A stretch of DNA of 64,000 nucleotides from Myxococcaceae bacterium (GTDB lineage: Bacteria; Myxococcota; Myxococcia; Myxococcales; UBA5297). The stretch covers positions 1 through 64,000 of the forward strand of contig JAFVYB010000030.1 in NCBI GenBank assembly GCA_017500825.1. The letters run 5' to 3'. A program made the translations under genes and the position numbers. The notes beneath the pieces are model-generated. The model made no database searches, was not told the DNA's origin, and saw only the letters and a program-made list of their open reading frames with translations. Positions 17,291-26,936 of the stretch are shown here, in pieces (positions within the stretch are counted from its first letter, which is position 1; each line of letters begins with the position of its first letter).

Positions 17291-19036
17291 ATGGCGGAAC
17301 TGGTCTTTTTCAGGCGGCGTGAAGAGCTGATGCGCGTTTCTGTCGACAAGGGAGCGCGAATCGTCATCGGCAGAAGCAGCGCCTGCGACGTGGTCGTCCC
17401 GGATCCCGACGTGGCGCCAACGCAATGCGCCATCGAGAGCGACGACCTGGGACGATTCTGGATCATCAACCTGGCGAACGGCCTCTGCGACAACTGCGCG
17501 CCCCACCGCGAAACGATCCCGCTCGACGACGGACGGGAAATCCATCTGGGCGACTGGCGCGCCGTCTTTCACCTCCACATCGAGGACGCCCCCTCGCGTG
17601 GCGCCTGCCCGCGTTCGGATGAGACACGGCTGTTCATGCCTTCGCCCCGGGGGCGGGCGCGGCGGCTGTCGTCACGGCGGCGCATGGATGGGCAAGAACT
17701 GCCGCTGTTCTGGGATCGCCTCGTCGTCCGCGCGCCCAAACATCGCGAACGGGTCAGAAGCGAACGCGTGATGCCCTGCCCGGACCGCCTGGTCATCGGC
17801 AGCGCCAAAGGCTGCGACCTGGTCCTCGACGATCCATTCGCCTCCGCCTGTCACGCGCTTCTCGAACGGCGCGGAGAGGCACGTTGGCTGCGCGATCTCA
17901 ATTCGAGCAACGGCACCTTTGTCGGCGCGGCCCGCATCCTCGAATCGGAGCTGCCTCTCGGCGTCACGGCCCGCATTGGTCAGAGCGAACTTGTGCTCAT
18001 GCCCGCCGAACAGGGAGAGGGCGAACAGGGATTCGAAGGGATCATCGGCAGCTCTCCGGCGATGCGCGAACTCTTCTCGGTGATCGAGCGGGTGGCCTCG
18101 TCGGACGCGACGGCGCTGATCGTTGGCGAGTCGGGGACCGGCAAGGAGCTCGTGGCCCGCGCCCTTCACGCGCGCAGTGCCCGCGCCTCTGGTCCATTCG
18201 TCCCAGTCAACTGTGGCGCGCTGAGCGAGTCGCTGATCGAAAGTGAGCTCTTCGGCCACGAGAAGGGGGCGTTCACGGGCGCGGACAAGGCCAGGCGTGG
18301 CGCCTTTGAAGAGGCGGGCGGCGGCACCCTTTTTCTCGACGAAATCGGCGAACTGCCGATGGCGCTGCAGGCCAAGCTCCTGCGGGCGCTGGAGCTGCGT
18401 GAAATCAAACGCGTCGGCGCGAGCCTTCCTCTGCGCGTCGAACTGCGCGTGATCGGCGCGACCAACCGCGATCTGCGCGCCGAGGTCTCCGCCGGCCGTT
18501 TCCGCGAAGACCTCTACTGGCGCCTGGCGGCGATCCCCATCCGGCTGCCCCCCCTGCGCTCGCGCGGCGAGGAAGATCTGCGCGCGCTCGTGCGACATTT
18601 CCTCAAGTCGTTCACCTGCTCGGTGCGCCTGAGCGCGGGCGCCGAGGCCAGGCTTCTCGCCCACAGCTGGCCCGGCAACGTGCGCGAACTGAAGAACTGC
18701 CTGAATCGGACGGTCCTCCTGCGCCGAACAGATTTTGTTCAGGCGGACGACATCGCCTTTGACGAGGCTTTTGGCGAAGCGCGGGAGAGCGAGAGCGCGC
18801 CACCGAAAGAGGCGGGCGACACCGTGGCGAGGCGAGCGACGGTCGGGGCCCTCTGCATCGACATCGCCGGCAAGACGTTCGCGCAGATCGAGGAAGAGGT
18901 GTTCTTCAGGACGTGCGAGCAGCTCGACTTCAGAGTCGCGGCAGTGGCCCGGGCGCTCGGCCAGTCGCGTGGGACGATCTACCGGCGCATGGAGCGGCTC
19001 GGACTCGGTCCCGGGCGCGAACCCGACATCGACTGA
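17291..19036 (+). CDS. Sigma54-dependent transcriptional activator with two N-terminal FHA domains
   Basis: A 581-residue enhancer-binding protein. Two FHA domains replace a receiver. The first (about 5-98) has [12 protein letters not shown] but lacks the usual Ser-x-x-His, so it is degenerate. The second (about 145-235) has [21 protein letters not shown] and SSNGTFVG and looks able to bind phosphothreonine. The AAA+ domain (about 250-480) is complete: Walker [15 protein letters not shown] for sigma54 contact, Walker [11 protein letters not shown], and an R-finger region. A Fis-type helix-turn-helix ([22 protein letters not shown]) ends the protein. It would respond to Ser/Thr-kinase signalling. 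AAAGGAG precedes ATG 17291. No kinase is adjacent. Confidence 0.93.
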   Translation: MAELVFFRRREELMRVSVDKGARIVIGRSSACDVVVPDPDVAPTQCAIESDDLGRFWIINLANGLCDNCAPHRETIPLDDGREIHLGDWRAVFHLHIEDAPSRGACPRSDETRLFMPSPRGRARRLSSRRRMDGQELPLFWDRLVVRAPKHRERVRSERVMPCPDRLVIGSAKGCDLVLDDPFASACHALLERRGEARWLRDLNSSNGTFVGAARILESELPLGVTARIGQSELVLMPAEQGEGEQGFEGIIGSSPAMRELFSVIERVASSDATALIVGESGTGKELVARALHARSARASGPFVPVNCGALSESLIESELFGHEKGAFTGADKARRGAFEEAGGGTLFLDEIGELPMALQAKLLRALELREIKRVGASLPLRVELRVIGATNRDLRAEVSAGRFREDLYWRLAAIPIRLPPLRSRGEEDLRALVRHFLKSFTCSVRLSAGAEARLLAHSWPGNVRELKNCLNRTVLLRRTDFVQADDIAFDEAFGEARESESAPPKEAGDTVARRATVGALCIDIAGKTFAQIEEEVFFRTCEQLDFRVAAVARALGQSRGTIYRRMERLGLGPGREPDID

Positions 19037-19060
19037 CCCATCCGCAGCCCGTGCCTCGGC

Positions 19061-19088
19061 TGGACCTGCCGAGGAAACGGGCTAGAGT
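19061..19088 (+). promoter_or_regulatory. Promoter of the histidine kinase gene (leaderless, GTG start)
   Basis: TGGACC (19061-19066), 16-base spacer, TAGAGT (19083-19088), then GCCGCGCC and GTG 19097. The same eight-base discriminator joins -10 and start codon at pyrH. Confidence 0.5.
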
Positions 19089-19096
19089 GCCGCGCC

Positions 19097-20368
19097 GTGC
19101 AAACGCCAGCCTCCGCCCAGCCTCCTGCCCTCTCCCGTGGTCCAAGCGCCCTGTTCCCCAACGCGCGCCCCCCCGGTGACGCCGCGGTTTCCGACCGCGC
19201 CTGGAAGGAAGAGAAGTTCGCCACACGGGCCCGCGCGCTCTTCTTCACGCGCCTGGCGTTTCTGACGATCGGCCTGACGGTGATCGCCGTCCCCTCGTGG
19301 TCGCTCTCGCTGGGCATCCAGGGCCATGGCGCCTTCGCCGTCTTCTTCGCGATGCTCGGCTACAGCATCGTCAACTTCCTTCTGCTCCAGCACCCGAGCA
19401 TCGGCCGCGCCACCACCTTCGTCACGCTCTGTCTCGACCTGCTCGTCGCCGTCTATCTGATCGAGGCATCCGGCGGCCTAAAGAGCCCGCTGCTCGCCAC
19501 GCAGCTCATGTTCACGGTGCTCTTCGTCCAGCTCTTCCCCAAGCCGCTGGCGATCCTGCCGCCCCTGCTCACCCTGCCCGTCGTGGCCAAGCTCGATCAG
19601 ATGCTCGGCATCCGCGTCATCGACCTGAGCGACCTGCTGATCCTCGTCTGGTATTCGGCGCTCAACTTCATCGTCGTCTACGTGATGGTCTACCTGCACG
19701 AGCGCGAGGAGACCGCCCACAGCGACATCGTGGCGCTGGAACGCGATCTGCAGGGCTTCGCCGTGATCGAGGAGCGCAACCGCCTGTCGCGCGAGATTCA
19801 CGACGGCCTGGGCGCCTCGCTCTCCTCGCTGATCATCCAGGCCGAATACATCGAGGGCTTGGCCAGCTCGCCCGAGCTCAAGCGCGAAATCCTCGAACTG
19901 AAGGGCTGCGCCGAGGACTCGATCGACGAATTGCGCCGCGCGCTGAAGATGATGCGCGCCGATTTCGAGCTGGTCCCCGCCCTGGAGGACTACTGCCGGA
20001 CCTTCGGCAACCGCTCCAAGCTGCCCGTCCAGTTCACCAAGGTCGGTCTGCCCAAGGCGCTGCGCAACGACGCCCAGCTGACCATCTTCCGCGTGCTCCA
20101 GGAGGCCCTCAACAACGCCCGCAAGCACGCCGAGGCCACAGAGCTCCGCGTCGAGCTCGTGTTCGACGAAAGCGCGCTCCGCCTGACCATCGCCGACGAC
20201 GGCAAAGGATTCGATCCCAAGGCGCCCAAGCGCGGCCACTACGGCGTCACGACGATGCGCGAGCGGGCGGCCAAAGTTGGCGGAGAGACGACCATCGACA
20301 GCGCGCCGGGCCAAGGCACCCGCGTCACCCTGGAGCTCCCTTACCTGCCCCCCGAGGTGAACTTCTGA
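19097..20368 (+). CDS. NarL-type sensor histidine kinase with membrane input domain
   Basis: A 423-residue kinase. About four to six membrane helices lie between residues 48 and 200 with almost no periplasmic loop, so it may sense the membrane itself or an intramembrane cue. A short coiled coil leads to a HisKA_3 dimerisation domain with the phospho-acceptor His 235 in EERNRLSREIHDGLGASL. The HATPase_c domain follows: N-box VLQEALNNARKHAEA, G1 box IADDGKGFDP, and RGHYGVTTMRERA. Partner regulator is the NarL-family gene 60 bases downstream. GTG 19097 directly follows a promoter discriminator. Confidence 0.93.
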   Translation: MQTPASAQPPALSRGPSALFPNARPPGDAAVSDRAWKEEKFATRARALFFTRLAFLTIGLTVIAVPSWSLSLGIQGHGAFAVFFAMLGYSIVNFLLLQHPSIGRATTFVTLCLDLLVAVYLIEASGGLKSPLLATQLMFTVLFVQLFPKPLAILPPLLTLPVVAKLDQMLGIRVIDLSDLLILVWYSALNFIVVYVMVYLHEREETAHSDIVALERDLQGFAVIEERNRLSREIHDGLGASLSSLIIQAEYIEGLASSPELKREILELKGCAEDSIDELRRALKMMRADFELVPALEDYCRTFGNRSKLPVQFTKVGLPKALRNDAQLTIFRVLQEALNNARKHAEATELRVELVFDESALRLTIADDGKGFDPKAPKRGHYGVTTMRERAAKVGGETTIDSAPGQGTRVTLELPYLPPEVNF

Positions 20369-20427
20369 AGCGGCGACGGGCCTGTGTCGATGCCAAGCGC
20401 CGCCGAAAGACGAGTCTGGAGACAGCC

Positions 20428-21114
20428 ATGGAAAGCACCCCCATCAAGGTCCTCGTCGTCGAGGATCAGCCCAAGATCCTCAAAAACCAGCTCAAGCTTC
20501 TCGACGGAGCCAGCGAGCTGAGCGTCGTCGGCACGGCCATGAGCGGCGAAGAGGCGCTTCAGGAAATCCCCCGCTGTCAGCCCGACGTGCTCCTGCTCGA
20601 CCTGGGACTGCCCAAAATGAGCGGCATCGACGTGACGCGCGAAGTCAAAGCCGCCTGGCCGGAGATCGAGATCCTCATCTTCACCATCTTCGACGAGGAG
20701 CAGAAGGTCCTGGAGGCCATCCGGGCGGGCGCGTCCGGCTACCTGCTCAAGGGCGCGACAGCCGACAAAATCGTCGAGGCCATCTGCGACGTGCGCGCGG
20801 GCGGCACCGTGATTCAGCCCAACCTGGCGCGGATCCTGCTCAAGCACTTCAGGATCGACGAAACGGCTCCCGCGACAAAGGTCAGGCGAACCGCCATCGA
20901 CAGCACCCCGCTGGAAAAGCCGCTCTCCGAACGCGAGATGGAAATCCTTCAGCTCATCGCCAAGGGCGTCTCCAACCACGAGGCCGCCGCGATGCTGAAG
21001 CTCTCCAAGGCCACCATCCGCACGCACCTGGAGCACATCTACGTCAAACTCGACGTGACCAACCGCGTCGAGGCGGTCACCGAGGGCATCCGCAAGGGCC
21101 TCATCGACATGTGA
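20428..21114 (+). CDS. NarL/LuxR-family response regulator
   Basis: A 228-residue regulator. Receiver domain (1-125): acidic pocket VVEDQPK, phospho-acceptor Asp 58 in VLLLDLGLPKMSG, Thr/Ser switch region ILIFTIFDEEQ and the Lys in GYLLKGA. A linker leads to a LuxR-type helix-turn-helix (about 165-225): LSEREMEILQLIAKGVSN, AAMLKLSKATIRTHLEHIYVKLDV. It sits right after the cognate kinase and almost certainly receives phosphate from it. The target genes are not evident from the sequence. Convergent with hutI, 28 bases away. Confidence 0.95.
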   Translation: MESTPIKVLVVEDQPKILKNQLKLLDGASELSVVGTAMSGEEALQEIPRCQPDVLLLDLGLPKMSGIDVTREVKAAWPEIEILIFTIFDEEQKVLEAIRAGASGYLLKGATADKIVEAICDVRAGGTVIQPNLARILLKHFRIDETAPATKVRRTAIDSTPLEKPLSEREMEILQLIAKGVSNHEAAAMLKLSKATIRTHLEHIYVKLDVTNRVEAVTEGIRKGLIDM

Positions 21115-21142
21115 GACCCAAGGCGGGCGGCTTTCAGGCGTG

Positions 21143-22417
21143 TCAGGCGCAAGAGGCGACGGCGCGCTCGAAGACAACCTGGCCGCGCTTCACCACCAGC
21201 CTCACGTGCGAAACGCCCAGGTGCCAGGCGAGGTGGGCGGCGCTCGGGGCGGCGTGAACGACGAGGTCGGCCTGAAATCCCGGACAGAGCGCGCCCAGGC
21301 GATGGTCGAGCCCCAACGCGCGAGCGGACCCCACCGTGAAGGCCGCCAACGCCTCTTCGGCGCTGAGTCCGTTGAAACGGCAGGCGAGCCCCAGAACGAG
21401 CGACGCGTTCTCGCTCATGGCTGTCCCCGGGTTGAGATTGGTGGCGAGCGCGAGCGCGGCCCCGGCGTCCCTGAGCGCGCGGCCCGGAGCGCGGCGTGGA
21501 TCGTCGAGAAAGAGCGTCGAGGTCGGCAGGAGGACCGCCGTGACGCCAGATGCTGCCAGGCGCGGGATGTCCTCAGCCTTCAGCGCTTCGAGGTGATCGA
21601 CGGTGGCCGCCTCAAGCTCGATCGCCAGATCGATGGCGCCACGCGAGGTCATCTGATCGGCGTGCAGACGGGGGAGCAGGCCTTCCTCAAGCGCGCGCTC
21701 CAGAACACGGCGGGCCTCCGCGACGCTGAACGCGCCCTCTTCGACAAAGGCGTCGCAAAAGCGCACGAACCCCAGCCGGGCGGCCGCTGGAACGATCTCG
21801 CCGACGCACAAATCGACGTAACCCGCGCGGTCGCTGGCGAACTCGGGCGGAATGGCGTGCGCGCACATCAGCGTCGCCACCGTCTCGATGGGTTGCAGCG
21901 CGCCGAGACGGGCAATGGCGTTGAGCGACCGCAGTTCGGCGTCGAGCGAGAGGCCGTAGCCGCTCTTCATCTCAGCGGTGGTGACGCCAAATTCGAGCAG
22001 GCGGCCCAGGCGAGGCAGCGCGAGCGAGACGAGTTCATCCTCGGAGGCAGCGCGCGTCGCCCTCACGGTCGCGTTGATGCCGCCGCCTTTGGCGCTCAGC
22101 GAGAGGTAGCTCTCCCCGGCGCAGCGGGCGCTGTGTTCGTCGGCGCGCGAACCGGCAAACACGAGGTGCGTGTGGCAGTCGACAAAGCCTGGCGTCACCA
22201 CGCCGCGTTCGGCGTCGATGTCGACCGCGCCGGGCAGGATCTCCACCTCGCGCGCCAGGGCGTCGGCGGCGCCGATCCAGACAACCTTTCCCTCACAAGC
22301 GGCGATCGCGCCGTCTTCGACAAGGTCGGGCCAGTCGCCAGCGCCCACCTCCGTTCCAAAGCACCAAAGCTGCGACGCGTTGCGAACCACGAGATCGGCG
22401 GCGGGGCGGCGGAACAT
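21143..22417 (-). CDS. hutI: Imidazolonepropionase
   Basis: A 424-residue metal-dependent amidohydrolase that opens the imidazolone ring in histidine breakdown. The N-terminal strand region (DLVVRNASQLW) leads to the metal site GFVDCHTHLVFAG, then EMKSGYGLSL, MCAHAIPPEF, RLHADQMTSRGA, TVDHLEAL, LLPTSTLFL and TNLNPGTAMSEN, all usual HutI stretches. The other hut genes (hutH, hutU, hutG) are not in this window, so either the pathway is scattered or the enzyme works alone. ATG 22417 follows AGGAG. The next gene upstream is 38 bases away on the same strand. Confidence 0.95.
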   Translation of the reverse strand: MFRRPAADLVVRNASQLWCFGTEVGAGDWPDLVEDGAIAACEGKVVWIGAADALAREVEILPGAVDIDAERGVVTPGFVDCHTHLVFAGSRADEHSARCAGESYLSLSAKGGGINATVRATRAASEDELVSLALPRLGRLLEFGVTTAEMKSGYGLSLDAELRSLNAIARLGALQPIETVATLMCAHAIPPEFASDRAGYVDLCVGEIVPAAARLGFVRFCDAFVEEGAFSVAEARRVLERALEEGLLPRLHADQMTSRGAIDLAIELEAATVDHLEALKAEDIPRLAASGVTAVLLPTSTLFLDDPRRAPGRALRDAGAALALATNLNPGTAMSENASLVLGLACRFNGLSAEEALAAFTVGSARALGLDHRLGALCPGFQADLVVHAAPSAAHLAWHLGVSHVRLVVKRGQVVFERAVASCA

Positions 22418-22455
22418 GAGAACTCCTCTTCTCTGATGAAAACGGCGACCGGGCG

Positions 22456-23910
22456 TCAGGGCGCGCCGTCGGTCACCTCCAGCTCGAACCAACTCAGCGC
22501 GGTGCCGTCGGAGAGCTGGGCCGGATCGATCTTTGGCCTGTCGACCTGCAGGTGGCCGAGAATCGACTTGAGCTGTTCGGCGTCGAGCGGACGATCGCTG
22601 GCCACGACGGCGAAGCGGTTGGTGCCGACGGCGTTTTGCAGCAGCACGCGGGCCGGGACGCCGTTGATCGAGAGGACGTGACTGCCCGGCGATCGCCTTC
22701 CGGGGAGTTCCAGAAGCTCCAGCGTCCGGTCGGGCAGAACGCGCGTGATGGCCACGAATCGGGAACGGAGGAGGTGGTAGCTGAGGACGAGCTGCCGCGA
22801 CTGCGGGCACGACTGACCCGACACGCCTTCGACGACGAGTTCCTCTTCTCCGCTCCCATCCGGCGCCACCTCGACCAGATGGAAGGCAACGCGCAGATCG
22901 CGCTGAACCTCGTCGCTCAGCGATGCCTGAAACGAGGGCGTCATGCGCAGGGCGAAGACGACGATGCCGGCAAGGCCCAGGAGCCCCGCGAAGAACAGGG
23001 GCGCGAAATGCTGTTTTTGCGCCGCGAAGACGCTCATCGGCGCGCGACGGCCACCGCTGAGCCGGGCGTCGATCTTCAGGCGCCGCAGGACCCGATCGAA
23101 CAGGGCGTGGCCGCGTCGGCTGGAGGGGTGGGCCTCGGCAAAGAGCGCCGCCGCAATCAGTCCGTCCAACGCGTCCGAGGCGGAGCGCGCCCGCAGGAAG
23201 GCCTCGCATGTCTCGCAACCGGCGCTCAGGTGTCGGCAAAACGTCGGCGACGCGTTCACCGGCTCGCCGCGCAGGATCGAGTCATAGAATTCTCCGGTCA
23301 GATGCGCCGGCGACGCCTCCCCTGCCCGCGACGGGTCAACCCGCTCCAAGGCACCCATCGACTGACCGTCGAGAAGGCGGACGAGAAGCGCGATCTTGAA
23401 GCGCGCCCAGGCCCGCTCGATCGCCGCGCCGACCGTGGCCACTTCGAGGGAATGCCGCGCCGCCAAAAGCTGAGGCCGGACCTGCTCGCCAAAACAGGAG
23501 GCCTGCGCCAACGCGCGCGACATCGGATCGAGGGCGATCAGCGACGCCATGAGACAGCGCCTGATCTCGTCTTTGGTCCCCGGGCTGCGCAGGCGCGACA
23601 CGTCGCAATCCGGCTTGCCGGCGAATGACGCCTCCGCGCCGCGCGAGATCTCCAACCGCTGCCGCGCCAACCCATGCGCCAGGCCGAGAAGACAGGCGTC
23701 GAAACGGCTGGGCTCGCGCAGCAGGTGAAGGTCGGCGAACGCCTGCACGAAACACGCCTCGACCAATCCCGCCTGCTCCGCGTGCTCAATCTGCCAGACG
23801 CGGGCGATCACCTCTTCGACGGCCAGAACGTAGCGCTCGAAGAGGCAGCGGAAGCCGGACGGATCGCCAGCGAGAATGTCGGCGATGATCTGGGCGTCGG
23901 CGCGGCGCAT
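22456..23910 (-). CDS. Membrane-anchored ECF sigma-like protein fused to a zinc-finger/anti-sigma-like segment
   Basis: A 484-residue protein I interpret as a fusion. Residues 1-85 read like ECF sigma region 2 (ILAGDPSGFRCLFERYVLAVEE, VQAFADLHLL, then RFDACLLGLAHGLARQRLE in the place of the WLxxIARN segment). Residues about 125-195 look like region 4 (SLIALDPMSRALAQAS and a helix-turn-helix-like stretch). Next comes a His/Cys cluster, FCRHLSAGCETCEAFL, as in zinc-binding anti-sigma domains. One membrane helix follows (FAPLFFAGLLGLAGIVVFAL) and then an extracytoplasmic region of about 170 residues with no known fold. Sequence matches are by eye and degenerate, so it may not bind RNA polymerase. 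GAGG precedes ATG 23910. Confidence 0.55.
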   Translation of the reverse strand: MRRADAQIIADILAGDPSGFRCLFERYVLAVEEVIARVWQIEHAEQAGLVEACFVQAFADLHLLREPSRFDACLLGLAHGLARQRLEISRGAEASFAGKPDCDVSRLRSPGTKDEIRRCLMASLIALDPMSRALAQASCFGEQVRPQLLAARHSLEVATVGAAIERAWARFKIALLVRLLDGQSMGALERVDPSRAGEASPAHLTGEFYDSILRGEPVNASPTFCRHLSAGCETCEAFLRARSASDALDGLIAAALFAEAHPSSRRGHALFDRVLRRLKIDARLSGGRRAPMSVFAAQKQHFAPLFFAGLLGLAGIVVFALRMTPSFQASLSDEVQRDLRVAFHLVEVAPDGSGEEELVVEGVSGQSCPQSRQLVLSYHLLRSRFVAITRVLPDRTLELLELPGRRSPGSHVLSINGVPARVLLQNAVGTNRFAVVASDRPLDAEQLKSILGHLQVDRPKIDPAQLSDGTALSWFELEVTDGAP

Positions 23911-23933
23911 CTTTCGTTCCTCCGTGCCCCGAT

Positions 23934-24683
23934 TCAGTTGCGAGAGGGCGGCAGCGGGCGCATCGCGGGACGGGGCGTCTCTCCGGATCGCTTCAGCACG
24001 GCGGCGGCGCGCTCGGGCTGCCCATGTCGCTCGTAAAACCGGGCCAGGCGTCGCGCGTGGACAACGCTCCTCGGGCTCTTCTGAAAAAGCCGTTCCAGCG
24101 ACTGGCGGGCGCACTCCAAATCTCCGGCGCGCTCGCAAACCTCGGCCAGATGGGCACGCGCCGCGCCATCGTCAGGACTTCTGTCGAGCGTCTCGCGCAG
24201 GGCGGCGATGGCCTCGGCGTCGCGACCAGCCAAAGCGTAGAGAAACCCCATCCGGTCGGCGATGTCCCTCTGGCCAGGCCTGAGCTCCAGCGCGCGCGAG
24301 CAGCTGGCGATGGCTGCCTCGACATCCTGTCGACGGTCGTGAAAGCGGCAGCTGGCGAGGAAGACGCGGGGATTGCGGGGTTCGCTCTTTGCCGCCGCCG
24401 CGAGAGCGCGCGCCTGTTCGTCCTCGGGGCCACCGAGCTTGCCGAGCAGGTCCGCCCATTCGAGCTGGGCCAGGCCAAAGTTCGGAAAGTGGGCGACGAG
24501 GGGCGCCAGGATGACGCGCGCCGCTTCGAGTTGGCCGGACGAGACGCACGCGCGAGCGACTTTGAGCCGGTCGGTGGGCGAGGCGTTGGCGGCGAGTTGC
24601 GCGCAGTCTGGCGTCGGAGCCGGAGGCGTCGGGGCGATCGTCAACACAAGGCCAAGCGCGAGGACGGACAGGGGCGATGACAT
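23934..24683 (-). CDS. Exported TPR protein
   Basis: A 249-residue protein: a hydrophobic N-terminal signal (LSVLALGLVLTIAPTPP) and then five or so tetratricopeptide repeats, for example ARACVSSGQLEAARVILAPLV, RALELRPGQRDIADRMGFLYALAGR, ALRETLDRSPDDGAARAHLAEV and ARRLARFYERHGQPERAAAVL. Such proteins are scaffolds and no enzymatic motif is seen. It lies 23 bases upstream of the sigma-like fusion gene on the same strand and probably shares its transcript. The ATG is preceded by GCCGCGCC and TAAGCG, the leaderless-promoter arrangement seen elsewhere here, though without a clear -35 box. Confidence 0.7.
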   Translation of the reverse strand: MSSPLSVLALGLVLTIAPTPPAPTPDCAQLAANASPTDRLKVARACVSSGQLEAARVILAPLVAHFPNFGLAQLEWADLLGKLGGPEDEQARALAAAAKSEPRNPRVFLASCRFHDRRQDVEAAIASCSRALELRPGQRDIADRMGFLYALAGRDAEAIAALRETLDRSPDDGAARAHLAEVCERAGDLECARQSLERLFQKSPRSVVHARRLARFYERHGQPERAAAVLKRSGETPRPAMRPLPPSRN

Positions 24684-24880
24684 GGCGCGGCCGCTTAGCA
24701 GAGCGCGTCGGCGGTGGGGAGGCGCGCGACGACCCGCGCGACGCTGAATTTCACGGTGTCCCCTCCCCATTCGCGGACCTCGCCGCCCCGCGCGAAACCA
24801 CCTATCGACCTCGGCTTCCCCCTCCCAGCAGTCGGCGCTCCCGACTGACAGAACTCGACGGACGAGGAGGCGCGCGCCGC

Positions 24881-25519
24881 ATGAGCGAAGAGTCCAAGCA
24901 TCGACAATCCCCGCCGAGAGGTCGACGCGCCCGCGCCCTGGTCCTGCTCCAGGCGCTCCTCTGCCTGACATCGGTGGCTGACTGGCCACGAGACGCCCTT
25001 CCCGACACGACAGCCGCCGCGTTTGGCTACCTCGATCGCGGCACGCCCCGCGCTGTCCCTGCGCCCCGACATGAAGCCGCCGCCGCGCTCGCCCGCGCAC
25101 TCGCTCAAACCGCCGCCCATTGCCCGCGTGGACGCATCGCGACGCGCCCTCCCCCGGCCCGCCTTTCCGCAAACGCGCCAAACGCGTTCTTTCGGACTGG
25201 CTGCCCGCCTCGTTCCGGCCACTGGCCCCTGCCCCTGAGCCTCCTCTTCGACCTTCCGATCGACCTCAACCAACTCGACGCGTCCGACTTCGAGGCGCTC
25301 GACGGCGTCGGTCCGGTGCTCGCGCGGCGCATCGTCGACAGGCGCGCCGAGCTCAATGGCTTTCGAAGGACCGAGGACCTCCTGAGCGTGCGCGGCATCG
25401 GCCCCAGGACGTATCGCCACCTCGTCGCCCAGCTCGATCCGCCCCCGGTTTCCAGCGCCGCCCAAACGCGCTCAAACGCCCCTTTTTCAGAGGGAAAACA
25501 CGCTGGGACGCCGCCTTGA
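24881..25519 (+). CDS. ComEA-like protein with helix-hairpin-helix domain
   Basis: A 212-residue protein. The basic N-terminus ([21 protein letters not shown]) can act as a signal anchor, the middle 110 residues are low-complexity, and the C-terminal 65 residues are a double helix-hairpin-helix of the ComEA type: [52 protein letters not shown]. ComEA binds double-stranded DNA during uptake, but many bacteria have related proteins of unknown use, and no other competence gene is nearby. A GAGGAGG stands 11 bases before ATG 24881. Confidence 0.75.
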   Translation: MSEESKHRQSPPRGRRARALVLLQALLCLTSVADWPRDALPDTTAAAFGYLDRGTPRAVPAPRHEAAAALARALAQTAAHCPRGRIATRPPPARLSANAPNAFFRTGCPPRSGHWPLPLSLLFDLPIDLNQLDASDFEALDGVGPVLARRIVDRRAELNGFRRTEDLLSVRGIGPRTYRHLVAQLDPPPVSSAAQTRSNAPFSEGKHAGTPP

Positions 25520-25545
25520 CGCCGCAAAAGTCGAGCGAGTATCAG
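25516..25545 (+). promoter_or_regulatory. Promoter of pyrH-frr (leaderless)
   Basis: TTGACG (25516-25521), 18-base spacer, TATCAG (25540-25545), then GCCGCGCC and the pyrH ATG at 25554. No Shine-Dalgarno sequence can fit downstream of the predicted start point. Confidence 0.55.
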
Positions 25546-25553
25546 GCCGCGCC

Positions 25554-26315
25554 ATGTCCTCCCCTGACGGCTCAACCGACCGACCTCGTTACCCCCGCAT
25601 TCTCCTCAAACTCTCCGGCGAAGCCCTGATGGGTGAGAGCAGCTCGACCATCGATCGAGCCACCATCGACAGCATCTGTGGCCAGATCGCCGAGGTGGTC
25701 CGCTTAGGTGTTCAGGTGGGCCTCGTCGTCGGCGGCGGCAACATCTTCCGCGGCGTCTCGGGCGCGGCAGAAGGCGTCGATCGGGCGGGTGGTGACGCCA
25801 TCGGCATGCTCGCGACCTGCATCAACGCCCTCTCCCTGCAGGACGCTTTGGCGCGCCAGGGCATCGACGCCCGCGTGCAGACCTCGATCGCCATGCAGAA
25901 CGTGGCGGAACCCTTCGACCGACAACGCGCGCTGCGGCACCTCGAACGCGGTCGCGTGGTGATCTTCGGCGGCGGCACCGGCAACCCCTACTTCACGACC
26001 GACACGGCGGCCTGCCTGCGCGCCCTCGAAATCCGCGCCAGTGTCGTGATGAAGGCCACCAAGGTCGACGGCGTCTACACAGCCGATCCGTGTCGCGACC
26101 GCGACGCCCGGCGATTCGAGACCATCGACGTGACCGAGGTCCTCTCCCGCGATCTCAAGGTGATGGACGCGGCGGCCATCTCGCTGTGCCGCGACAACCA
26201 ACTGCCCCTGCTCGTCTTCAGCATGAACACGCCCGGCAACATTCGGCGCGCGGTCATGGGCGAGCGCATCGGGACCCTCGTTCAAAACATCGAGACGCGC
26301 CTCGCCCGGGAATGA
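25554..26315 (+). CDS. pyrH: Uridylate kinase (UMP kinase)
   Basis: A 253-residue hexameric amino-acid-kinase-fold enzyme that makes UDP from UMP. Typical stretches in order: [29 protein letters not shown]-like [60 protein letters not shown] and [17 protein letters not shown]. It is followed 57 bases later by frr, the common bacterial order pyrH-frr, but the usual upstream rpsB-tsf genes are absent; a ComEA-like gene takes their place. The transcript is predicted to be leaderless from the promoter immediately before the ATG. Confidence 0.97.
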   Translation: MSSPDGSTDRPRYPRILLKLSGEALMGESSSTIDRATIDSICGQIAEVVRLGVQVGLVVGGGNIFRGVSGAAEGVDRAGGDAIGMLATCINALSLQDALARQGIDARVQTSIAMQNVAEPFDRQRALRHLERGRVVIFGGGTGNPYFTTDTAACLRALEIRASVVMKATKVDGVYTADPCRDRDARRFETIDVTEVLSRDLKVMDAAAISLCRDNQLPLLVFSMNTPGNIRRAVMGERIGTLVQNIETRLARE

Positions 26316-26372
26316 GCCCGACGACTGGCGCGCGCGACAACCCCCCAGATCAATCAGCAAGAGAGTGAAGCC

Positions 26373-26936
26373 ATGGCCATCGTTGATGACGTCCTGACCG
26401 ACCTGAGAACCCGCATCGAGGCCACGCTCGACGTGCTGCGCAAGGAATACACGCGCATCCGCACCGGGCGTGCCAGCCTCTCCATCCTCGACGGCGTCCG
26501 CGTCGACTACTACGGCACCCCGACACCGCTCTCGGGCGTGGCCAACATGACTGTCGCCGACCCGCGCCTGATCATCGTCCGTCCCTGGGAAAAGAAGATG
26601 ATTCCGGCCATCGACCGCGCGCTGCGCGAGGCCAACCTCGGCATCAATCCGGTGAGCGAAGGCGATGTCATCCGCCTGCCCATCCCGCCGCTGACAGAGG
26701 AGCGCCGCAAGGAGATCGTCAAGGCGGTCAAGTCCAAGGCAGAGGAGCGCAAAGTCGCGGTGCGCAACGAACGGCGCGACGCCAACGAGATGCTCAAGGC
26801 GCACCAGAAGGACAGCGACATCACCGAGGACGAGCTGAAAAAAGGCCTGGAGCGCGTCCAGAAGGAGACTGACGCCGGCATCGCCAAGATCGACGAACTC
26901 GCCTCCAAAAAAGAAAAAGAAGTCCTCGAACTCTAA
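26373..26936 (+). CDS. frr: Ribosome recycling factor
   Basis: A 187-residue cytosolic protein, the normal size for RRF, which with EF-G splits post-termination ribosomes. The two-domain signature is clear: the helical domain start with RIRTGRASLSILDGVRVDYYG, the PLSGVANMTVADPRLIIVRPW beta domain, and the closing long helices (EERRKEIVKAVKSKAEERKVAVRNERRD). It follows pyrH in one operon and is closed by a strong terminator 32 bases after the stop. AAGAGAGTGAAG precedes the ATG. Confidence 0.97.
   Translation: MAIVDDVLTDLRTRIEATLDVLRKEYTRIRTGRASLSILDGVRVDYYGTPTPLSGVANMTVADPRLIIVRPWEKKMIPAIDRALREANLGINPVSEGDVIRLPIPPLTEERRKEIVKAVKSKAEERKVAVRNERRDANEMLKAHQKDSDITEDELKKGLERVQKETDAGIAKIDELASKKEKEVLEL

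Noticed and set aside
25554-26936. rpsB and tsf expected upstream of pyrH
   Set aside because: The upstream gene is a ComEA-like protein; no ribosomal or elongation factor sequence is present in this window.
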